DNA from: Aquirhabdus sp.
Lineage (GTDB): Bacteria > Pseudomonadota > Gammaproteobacteria > Pseudomonadales > Moraxellaceae
DNA: 6,454 nucleotides
Reading direction: 5' to 3'
Assembly: GCA_030152425.1 (NCBI GenBank)
Contig: JASLJP010000243.1
Coordinates: 1-6,454 of the forward strand
Of the stretch, positions 1 through 4,619 are shown piece after piece. Position 1 is the first letter of the stretch, and each line of letters begins with the position of its first letter. Below the pieces are notes generated by a model. It was not told where the DNA came from and searched no databases. It saw nothing but the letters and a program-made list of their open reading frames with translations. The position numbers and the translations under genes were made by a program.

Positions 1-643
1 GTTGCAGCAACAGGCTGGTGGATTTTTCGCAGCGGATGCCCCCGGTGCAAAACATGGCGATTTTTTTGTGTTTGGCGTCGCTTAAATGTTCATCGACAAA
101 GGCTGGAAACTCACGGAAGGTTTCGGTCTTGGGGTCGATAGCGTTCTTAAAGGTGCCTGCCGCGTATTCGTAGCGGTTCCGCGTGTCGATGACCAGGACG
201 TCTTCGTCTTGAATAAATTTGTGCCATTCTTCAGGCTCGAGGTAGTGGCCGACCTGTGCCAACGGCTCGACATCCACCCCCAGCGTCACGATCTCGTCTT
301 TAAGTTTGACCTTCATGCGTTTGAACGGTTTGTCGCGGCTAAAGGATTCTTTATACTCCATGCGCTCAAAGCCCTCATTGAGCAGCACCTGATGGAGCTC
401 ATCAATCCCGGCACGGCTGCCGGCCACGGTGCCGTTGATCCCTTCAGCGGCCACGATCAGGGTGCCGCGCAGGTTGAGATGCTGGCTTAGCTCATCCAAG
501 CGGTTACGCAAATCTGCTGGGAAGGAGATCGGGTGAAACTGATATAATGCCGCGATGACCCATTGATCCAGCGTGGGTGCATGAGACCCATTGGAAGGTT
601 GATCAAGCTCGGCGACAGTTTCAGTCAGTACACGTTCAGTCAT
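1..643 (-). CDS. trhO: tRNA uridine(34) hydroxylase TrhO (rhodanese family), 3' end cut by window
   Basis: I translated the minus strand from ATG at 643 and read 214 codons to the left edge with no stop. Residues 35-130 match the N-terminal domain of the TrhO/YceA (UPF0176) family, including an AAEGINGTVAG segment near residues 65-75. Residues about 135-214 begin a rhodanese domain: VIDTRNRYEY at 151-160 and the active-site loop CTGGIRCEK at 199-207, with the catalytic-type Cys199 and a second Cys205. Known for the family: oxygen-dependent hydroxylation of tRNA wobble U34, giving ho5U, the first step toward cmo5U/mcmo5U; cytosolic. Family members are roughly 310-350 residues, so about one third lies outside the window. 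The ATG has no clear Shine-Dalgarno, but I see no better start. The first 25 residues are poorly conserved. It is divergent from the DUF1289 gene. Confidence 0.93.
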   Translation of the reverse strand, partial: MTERVLTETVAELDQPSNGSHAPTLDQWVIAALYQFHPISFPADLRNRLDELSQHLNLRGTLIVAAEGINGTVAGSRAGIDELHQVLLNEGFERMEYKESFSRDKPFKRMKVKLKDEIVTLGVDVEPLAQVGHYLEPEEWHKFIQDEDVLVIDTRNRYEYAAGTFKNAIDPKTETFREFPAFVDEHLSDAKHKKIAMFCTGGIRCEKSTSLLLQ

Positions 644-680
644 GGTGCAAAAGGCTCAGGGTAATGCGTTATTTCATTGA

Positions 681-705
681 CGACGCGGCGTTTGCGCCGC
701 CGTCG
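681..705 (-). promoter_or_regulatory. GC-rich hairpin in the trhO leader
   Basis: CGACGCGGCG (681-690) pairs with CGCCGC-C-GTCG across a TTTG loop (691-694): six uninterrupted G-C pairs, then four more pairs after a one-base bulge at 701. Neither strand has a T-run after the stem, so it does not look like an intrinsic terminator. If trhO is transcribed from the site near 722-751, the hairpin falls inside its leader, ending about 37 nt before the start codon. A role in stability or translation control is only a guess. Confidence 0.35.
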
Positions 706-721
706 GCAAATAGGGTGCGCT

Positions 722-751
722 ATTCTAATCGTTTTGAGCAAAATTTGATAA
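722..751 (-). promoter_or_regulatory. Candidate promoter for trhO
   Basis: On the minus strand, TTATCA (746-751; 4 of 6 to consensus) and TAGAAT (722-727; 5 of 6) are separated by 18 bp. Transcription would begin near 715 and give a leader of about 70 nt before the trhO ATG at 643. This is inferred from motif match only. The site sits in a short A+T-rich patch of an otherwise GC-rich gap. Confidence 0.35.
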
Positions 752-816
752 TGGCGATTGTGACGGGCGTCGTGATTTGCGCGATTGGCTGATGTGGTTT
801 CGTTTTTTCTTGCGCT

Positions 817-831
817 ATAGAGGCGCTCTAT
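817..831 (+). repeat. Small inverted repeat covering the putative RBS of the DUF1289 gene
   Basis: ATAGAG (817-822) and CTCTAT (826-831) are perfect inverted repeats around a GCG loop. The only purine-rich Shine-Dalgarno-like stretch before the TTG at 839, AGAGG at 819-823, lies in the left arm, so folding of the mRNA would hide it. The arm also contains a -10-like TATAGA (816-821). With only six pairs, the structure could be chance. Confidence 0.25.
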
Positions 832-838
832 TGGGGTA

Positions 839-1303
839 TTGGTTTTGAGTGGCTCTGCGATTGTGTCTTTGACGCCCTGTGCTGGCAAGTGTTCGACCGT
901 ATTCGGCGATCAGGTGTGCCGAGGTTGTCGTCGTTTCAGCGATGAGGTGATTCAGTGGAACCGCTTTAGCGCGGCACAAAAGGCGGCTATTTGGCAGCGG
1001 CTGGATGAACAGCTTGATCGCATCGTAGTGCCGCAACTGCCAGATGCCAATATCCATGTGGTCAATGCCTTTTTGGCGCAGCGCCAGGTCCGCCTGATGC
1101 CGGAGAGTAGCGAAGGGCGGCATCTCTATGAAGCGTTGCGCGTGTGTCAGCGTCATCACGAACTCTTGCCGGAGTCGGGGCTGAATATCGACGCCGCGCA
1201 GTTTAAGGTGCTGTGGCAGGAGGTCGATACTCGGCTATATACCTTGGCGGTGGCGAATTTTGAGTTTACTTGGTTGCGTGCGGCCAGTTTTGGTAGTGAG
1301 TAA
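839..1303 (+). CDS. DUF1289 domain protein with four-cysteine motif and long C-terminal extension
   Basis: 154 residues. The N-terminus carries a DUF1289 signature: Cys14, Cys18, Cys27 and Cys30 in a C-x3-C-x8-C-x2-C arrangement, then CRGCRR and a W-N-R-F-S segment at about 40-44, as in E. coli YdhL. Such a set could hold zinc or an Fe-S cluster; the family's function is not established. Residues about 65-154 are beyond the short domain. They are predicted helical, rich in Arg, Leu and Gln, and I do not recognise them. There is no signal peptide or membrane segment, so it is probably cytosolic. The start is uncertain: TAG at 818-820 closes the frame upstream and no ATG lies between, so TTG 839 or TTG 845 is needed. 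The phosphatase gene follows after 74 bp on the same strand. Confidence 0.8.
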   Translation: MVLSGSAIVSLTPCAGKCSTVFGDQVCRGCRRFSDEVIQWNRFSAAQKAAIWQRLDEQLDRIVVPQLPDANIHVVNAFLAQRQVRLMPESSEGRHLYEALRVCQRHHELLPESGLNIDAAQFKVLWQEVDTRLYTLAVANFEFTWLRAASFGSE

Positions 1304-1332
1304 TCGCGGCGAGTAGACACTCATCGCGGCGA
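1303..1332 (+). repeat. Imperfect tandem 20-bp direct repeat between DUF1289 and phosphatase genes
   Basis: ATCGCGGCGA occurs at 1303-1312 and again, identical, at 1323-1332, exactly 20 bp apart. Aligning the full 20-bp units 1301-1320 and 1321-1340 gives 14 matching positions. The first copy overlaps the TAA stop of the DUF1289 gene (1301-1303). A spacing of about two helical turns, just upstream of the candidate phosphatase promoter, would suit a regulator binding two sites on one face of the DNA, but a chance duplication is equally possible. Confidence 0.45.
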
Positions 1333-1362
1333 CCAGCACTATCCTCTAAATCCTAAGCCGCG

Positions 1363-1371
1363 TGCTACAAT
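1363..1371 (+). promoter_or_regulatory. Extended -10 promoter candidate for the histidine phosphatase gene
   Basis: TGCTACAAT is a TGn extended -10 followed by TACAAT (5 of 6 to TATAAT). No convincing -35 is present, which extended -10 promoters can tolerate. The hexamer ends 6 bp before the ATG at 1378, so transcription would begin at or next to that ATG and give a leaderless or nearly leaderless message. This agrees with the lack of a Shine-Dalgarno before that ATG. Confidence 0.45.
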
Positions 1372-1377
1372 CAAAAA

Positions 1378-2172
1378 ATGTCTATAAATCCTCACCAGTC
1401 TCTTACCCATTTACCCGCTTCGATGCATAGCGGGCTCGCGCTGCTGCCTGCTGCGCAGCCGATCGTATTACTCACGCGCCACTCCATCCGGCTACCCGCC
1501 GATGGTCAGGGTTTTGCCAGCTACGCGTTGCCATTGACCGATTTAGGCCGACAGTTGGCCTTTGCCTGGGGGGAGTATCTACGGACGACGACTGGGCGTG
1601 ACATCTATGCTTGTCTGACCAGCCCCATCGAGCGCTGTGTCGATACCGCGCTGCGCATGCTGGAGGGTGCAAAGGGCGTCTTGGTCGGCAGTGAGCCCGT
1701 CAATCCGGCTGAAAAAGTGCTGTCGTTGCCCGCGCTGGGACTGTCGGTGATCAAAACCAAACTGCTGGTCGAACCGGGGAGCTTTGTCCTCGACGCCGCA
1801 CGGCTCAGTGCCGTGTTTAGGCAGTACGGTGCACTCAAGTTTATCAATAGTTTTCTGACCGAGCAGTTTGATGGTATGAAGCAGCCGGCACGTGGCGTGC
1901 TGGATATCCTGCGCCTATTGCATCAGCATCTGCCTGCTGCTGAAAATAGCTTGCTGCTGGCCGTAAGCCATGACACCATCTTGGCCGCGTTTTTGGCGGT
2001 GCTGCATGACAGTACCGAGATCAGCTGTGACGACTGGCCGGAGATGATGGAGGGGGTGTTCCTCTGGTTCGAGGGCGACGAATTTGAGAGCGCTCGGCTG
2101 CATTGGGTATGGCGTGGTGTGGGCGAGTCGCGCCTGATCAGCAGTCTGGTCAGAGAGCATCCGCCGGTATAA
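1378..2172 (+). CDS. Histidine phosphatase superfamily protein, branch-2-like motifs, cytoplasmic
   Basis: 264 residues. The phosphohistidine motif is LTRHSIRLP at 32-40: Arg34, the nucleophile-type His35, Arg38 and Pro40. This fits the RH-x-x-R-x-P pattern of histidine acid phosphatases, but Ser36 replaces the usual Gly. TSPIERCVDTA at 81-91 supplies the conserved SP--R arginine (Arg86). SHDTILAAFLAVL at 197-209 gives the second catalytic His198 followed by Asp199, the HD pair typical of branch 2. Branch 2 enzymes are mostly secreted phytases or acid phosphatases, yet I see no signal peptide here. The substrate cannot be told from sequence. ATG 1378 has no Shine-Dalgarno; ATG 1423 (residue 16) is the alternative and also lacks one. 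Its stop overlaps a -10-like box for the next gene, which begins 32 bp downstream. Confidence 0.85.
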   Translation: MSINPHQSLTHLPASMHSGLALLPAAQPIVLLTRHSIRLPADGQGFASYALPLTDLGRQLAFAWGEYLRTTTGRDIYACLTSPIERCVDTALRMLEGAKGVLVGSEPVNPAEKVLSLPALGLSVIKTKLLVEPGSFVLDAARLSAVFRQYGALKFINSFLTEQFDGMKQPARGVLDILRLLHQHLPAAENSLLLAVSHDTILAAFLAVLHDSTEISCDDWPEMMEGVFLWFEGDEFESARLHWVWRGVGESRLISSLVREHPPV

Positions 2173-2173
2173 T
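2168..2173 (+). promoter_or_regulatory. Consensus -10 box upstream of aroP
   Basis: TATAAT at 2168-2173 is a perfect -10 hexamer, and the TAA stop of the phosphatase gene lies inside it (2170-2172). The expected start near 2180 would give a leader of about 25 nt before the ATG at 2205, containing the AGGG Shine-Dalgarno at 2192-2195. I find no good -35 sixteen to eighteen bases upstream, so strength is uncertain. The flank CGGTATAAT is the same as in the ndk promoter at 3936-3944. Confidence 0.4.
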
Positions 2174-2204
2174 CTTACGTTTCTAGTACCATAGGGCATC
2201 GACT

Positions 2205-3584
2205 ATGACGGCGCAGCAACCCGCACTCCACCGAGGTCTTAAAAACCGCCATATCCAGTTGATCGCCTTGGGCGGTGCGATAGGCACAGGGCTATTTTTG
2301 GGTTCAGCCGGTGTGCTGAAAGTTGCTGGCCCTGCGATGATCTTGGGCTATGCGATCGGTGGCTTGATCGCCTTTTTGATCATGCGTCAGCTCGGCGAGA
2401 TGATCGTCGAGGAACCCGTCGCCGGGTCATTTAGCCATTTTGCCCATCAATACTGGGGCGGCTTTGCTGGCTTTCTGTCGGGCTGGAACTACTGGGTACT
2501 GTACGTTTTGGTGGGCATGTCGGAACTGACTGCGGTGGGAAAATATATCCACTATTGGTGGCCGGATATCCCCACATGGGCAACGGCAGCGGTGTTCTTT
2601 GTGTTGATCAATCTGATTAATCTCAGTCGTGTCAGTTGGTTTGGTGAAGCAGAATTTTGGTTTGCCATCGTCAAGGTGGTAGCCATCGTCGGGATGATTG
2701 TGTTTGGTAGCTATCTGCTGCTCAGTGGCGCGGGAGGGGCGGAGGCCTCTATCACCAACCTATGGAGCCATGGTGGGTTTCTGCCCAATGGCTGGCATGG
2801 GCTGCTGATGGCGCTGGCGCTGATCATGTTTTCCTTCGGTGGTTTGGAGCTGGTGGGCATTACGGCGGCAGAGGCCGCGGAGCCGCGCAAGGTGATTCCC
2901 AAAGCCATCAACCAATTGGTCTACCGCATTCTGATTTTCTATATCGGTGCGCTCGTTGTACTGCTGTCGTTGCGGCCATGGGATCACTTGTTGCTTAGCC
3001 TGTCGTCAGGTGGGGATGACTATCGCAGCAGTCCTTTTGTCAGTATCTTTGCCATACTGGGGCAGGATACGGCAGCGCATGTGTTGAACTTCGTGGTGTT
3101 GACCGCGGCGCTGTCGGTCTATAACAGTTGCGTCTACTGCAATAGCCGCATGCTCTACGGTCTAGCCGTACAGGGCGATGCACCCAAAGCGCTCCTCAAG
3201 GTTGATCGTCGCGGGGTGCCGGTGCTGGCGATCAGCGTCTCTGCCGTGATGACACTGATCTGTGTGCTGGTCAATTACACCATGCCTGAACGCGCGCTCG
3301 AATTGCTGATGTCGTTGGTGGTGGCTGCATTGGTGATCAATTGGGCGATGATCAGTCTGGCGCACCTCAAGTTTCGTACCGCCAAAGATCGGGCCGGGGT
3401 AGTCACCCACTTTCGCGCGCTGTGGTATCCATGGGGCAACTATCTGTGTCTGGCCTTTGTGCTGCTGATCCTCGCCACCATGACCCAGATCCCGGGTGTG
3501 GCGGTGTCGGTGTATGCGATACCGGTGTGGGTGGGGTTGATGTGGCTGTGTTATCGGATTAAACGGGCGCAGTCACGCGCTTAA
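2205..3584 (+). CDS. aroP: Aromatic amino acid permease, AroP type (APC superfamily)
   Basis: 459 residues, close to E. coli AroP in length and in sequence over nearly its whole length. Segments recalled as near-identical include GLKNRHIQLIALGGAIGTG (11-29, the substrate-binding first helix), MRQLGEMIVEEPVAGSFSHF (60-79), FGGLELVGITAAEA (211-224) and TAALSVYNSCVYCNSRML (300-317). About twelve hydrophobic helices are visible. The family imports Phe, Tyr and Trp across the inner membrane with protons. Tyr100 in WVLYVLV matches the AroP tyrosine tied to tryptophan transport; PheP has Phe there, which favours AroP. The loop after LRPW (260-275) is about nine residues longer than in E. coli. AGGG at 2192-2195 precedes the ATG. 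A related permease with different specificity (PheP, proline) remains possible. Confidence 0.88.
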   Translation: MTAQQPALHRGLKNRHIQLIALGGAIGTGLFLGSAGVLKVAGPAMILGYAIGGLIAFLIMRQLGEMIVEEPVAGSFSHFAHQYWGGFAGFLSGWNYWVLYVLVGMSELTAVGKYIHYWWPDIPTWATAAVFFVLINLINLSRVSWFGEAEFWFAIVKVVAIVGMIVFGSYLLLSGAGGAEASITNLWSHGGFLPNGWHGLLMALALIMFSFGGLELVGITAAEAAEPRKVIPKAINQLVYRILIFYIGALVVLLSLRPWDHLLLSLSSGGDDYRSSPFVSIFAILGQDTAAHVLNFVVLTAALSVYNSCVYCNSRMLYGLAVQGDAPKALLKVDRRGVPVLAISVSAVMTLICVLVNYTMPERALELLMSLVVAALVINWAMISLAHLKFRTAKDRAGVVTHFRALWYPWGNYLCLAFVLLILATMTQIPGVAVSVYAIPVWVGLMWLCYRIKRAQSRA

Positions 3585-3611
3585 CGCATTTTGTAGATTA
3601 TTGATTGCTGT

Positions 3612-3617
3612 GAGGAG
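3612..3617 (+). promoter_or_regulatory. Shine-Dalgarno fixing the iscX start
   Basis: GAGGAG lies seven bases before the ATG at 3625. It shows that the gene begins there and not at the in-frame TTG at 3601, which would add eight residues absent from other IscX proteins. Confidence 0.8.
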
Positions 3618-3624
3618 TTATAGC

Positions 3625-3825
3625 ATGCCGTTACGTTGGACTGATTCACTCGATATCGCGCTGGCATTGATCGATGCCCATCCCGACGTCGACCCGAAGA
3701 CGATTCGTTTTACCGACCTGCATCGCTGGGTGCGCGAGCTGCCGGATTTTCAGGACGACCCAAATCGCTCGAACGAGAAGATTTTAGAAGCCATTCAAAT
3801 GCAGTGGCTGGACGAAGTCGACTAA
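3625..3825 (+). CDS. iscX: Fe-S cluster assembly protein IscX
   Basis: 66 residues, exactly the length of E. coli IscX (YfhJ). It shares the family landmarks: LRWTDS at 3-8, DPKTIRFTDLH at 31-41, DDPNRSNEKILEAI at 52-65 of the small winged-helix fold, and a WLDE C-terminus. Known for the family: a small acidic protein that binds IscS and iron and modulates Fe-S cluster assembly on IscU. In E. coli and Pseudomonas it is the last gene of the isc operon; here it follows aroP by 40 bp and no other isc gene is in the window. In Pseudomonas the next genes are also ndk, rlmN and pilF, so the downstream side is conserved. It may be read through from aroP, as I see no terminator or clear promoter in the 40-bp gap. 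Confidence 0.95.
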   Translation: MPLRWTDSLDIALALIDAHPDVDPKTIRFTDLHRWVRELPDFQDDPNRSNEKILEAIQMQWLDEVD

Positions 3826-3843
3826 GCCTGCGCAGCCTGACCC

Positions 3844-3864
3844 CCTAAACTTTCGGCATTTAGG
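3844..3864 (+). repeat. Inverted repeat downstream of iscX
   Basis: CCTAAA (3844-3849) and TTTAGG (3859-3864) can pair around a 9-base loop. It starts 18 bp after the iscX stop. No T-run follows, so it would be a poor intrinsic terminator alone. It may stabilise the 3' end or be chance. Confidence 0.25.
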
Positions 3865-3873
3865 CCATTTGTA

Positions 3874-3901
3874 TGCAGTTTGTCGACTTAAACAAACTGT
3901 A
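3874..3901 (+). repeat. Perfect 8-bp inverted repeat in the iscX-ndk gap
   Basis: CAGTTTGT (3876-3883) and ACAAACTG (3892-3899) pair perfectly around CGACTTAA. Adding a G-T wobble and a T-A pair extends the stem to ten (3874-3901). An A-rich tract (TAAAACAAAAC) follows instead of a T-run, so it is not a standard plus-strand terminator. It ends about 38 bp before the ndk -10 box, which leaves room for it to be an operator or a weak iscX 3' hairpin. Confidence 0.4.
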
Positions 3902-3938
3902 AAACAAAACATGCCCTATCTTTGTGCCCACTCGTCGG

Positions 3939-3944
3939 TATAAT
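3939..3944 (+). promoter_or_regulatory. ndk promoter -10 box
   Basis: TATAAT is a perfect -10 hexamer. The expected start near 3951 would give a leader of about 50 nt. The -35 is weak: no TTGACA-like hexamer lies 16-18 bp upstream. An AAGGA Shine-Dalgarno at 3986-3990 precedes the ATG at 4001. An own promoter suits a gene with strong codon bias that sits 175 bp from its upstream neighbour. Confidence 0.55.
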
Positions 3945-4000
3945 ACGCGCCTAAATTTTAACTTTACCTCCTACCCACCCCACATAAGGAATCTTGCAGC

Positions 4001-4432
4001 ATGGCAATCGAACGCACCCTGTCTATCGTAAAACCAGACGCAGTTGGCAAAAACCACATCGGTGAAATCTACGCACGCTTTGAAAAAGGCGGCCTGAAAA
4101 TCGTTGGCGCGAAAATGAAACAACTGTCGAAAGCGGATGCTGAAGGCTTCTACGCAGAACACAAAGAGCGCGGCTTCTTTGGTGATCTGGTTGCATTCAT
4201 GACTTCAGGTCCAGTGCTGGTTTCTGTACTCGAAGGCGAAAACGCAGTTTTGGCACATCGTGACATCCTGGGCGCGACTAACCCGAAAGATGCAGCACCA
4301 GGCACCATCCGTGCTGACTTCGCATCTAGCATCGACGAAAACGCTGCTCACGGTTCAGACTCTGTAGAATCTGCAAACCGCGAAATCGCGTATTTCTTCT
4401 CTGCCGAAGAAGTGACTACCCGTACACGTTAA
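4001..4432 (+). CDS. ndk: Nucleoside diphosphate kinase
   Basis: 143 residues, the standard length of bacterial Ndk. Landmarks are ERTLSIVKPDAV at 4-15 with Lys11, the GEIYARFEKGGLKIVGAK stretch at 21-38, and NAAHGSDS at 114-121 with His117, the residue phosphorylated during catalysis. The enzyme moves the gamma phosphate from ATP to nucleoside diphosphates through that phosphohistidine; cytosolic. AAGGA lies ten bases before the ATG. Codon use is clearly more selective than in its neighbours: alanine is mostly GCA, lysine all AAA, glutamate nearly all GAA, while aroP prefers GCC and GCG. This is the usual mark of high expression and need not mean transfer. It has its own promoter candidate and a strong terminator 72 bp after its stop, so it is probably monocistronic. 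Confidence 0.98.
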   Translation: MAIERTLSIVKPDAVGKNHIGEIYARFEKGGLKIVGAKMKQLSKADAEGFYAEHKERGFFGDLVAFMTSGPVLVSVLEGENAVLAHRDILGATNPKDAAPGTIRADFASSIDENAAHGSDSVESANREIAYFFSAEEVTTRTR

Positions 4433-4504
4433 TTCGTGCACTGACTTTAACCTGAGCGGAAGTTGCGTTACGTAGCCCTTCGCGCATGTTAAAATCAAAC
4501 CGCT

Positions 4505-4537
4505 AAAAACCAGATGTTTTTTAAGCATCTGGTTTTT
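4505..4537 (+). terminator. Intrinsic terminator after ndk
   Basis: The 12-base arm AAAAACCAGATG (4505-4516) is perfectly complementary to CATCTGGTTTTT (4526-4537) around a 9-base loop, ending in five T. The A-run/T-run symmetry means it could work in both directions, although no minus-strand gene converges on it in this window. It separates the ndk transcript from rlmN. Confidence 0.9.
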
Positions 4538-4619
4538 GCTGTTTCAATAGCCCGTGCTTTTGTTGCGGGACGTGTGAGCCGAGTGTTGCTGCTGTTGCTG
4601 TATTTTCTGGAATAAATGT

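Noticed and set aside
86..490. 134-codon plus-strand open frame opposite trhO
   Set aside because: The minus strand here encodes conserved TrhO residues including the CTGGIRCEK loop region; the plus frame has no family resemblance.
640..888. 82-codon minus-strand frame across the trhO/DUF1289 gap
   Set aside because: It is Arg-rich, unlike any family I know, and overlaps both the trhO start and the DUF1289 coding region; it appears to be a chance product of GC-rich sequence.
3601..3624. Longer iscX form starting at TTG 3601
   Set aside because: The GAGGAG at 3612-3617 is correctly placed for ATG 3625, and the 66-residue product matches known IscX length exactly.
4487..4495. TGTTAAAAT extended -10-like motif after ndk
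   Set aside because: Transcription from it would run straight into the terminator at 4505-4537, so it cannot easily serve rlmN; no -35 is present.
4586..4601. Short TTGCTG direct repeats before rlmN
   Set aside because: Simple low-complexity repeats of a few units; no second element or symmetry suggests a site.
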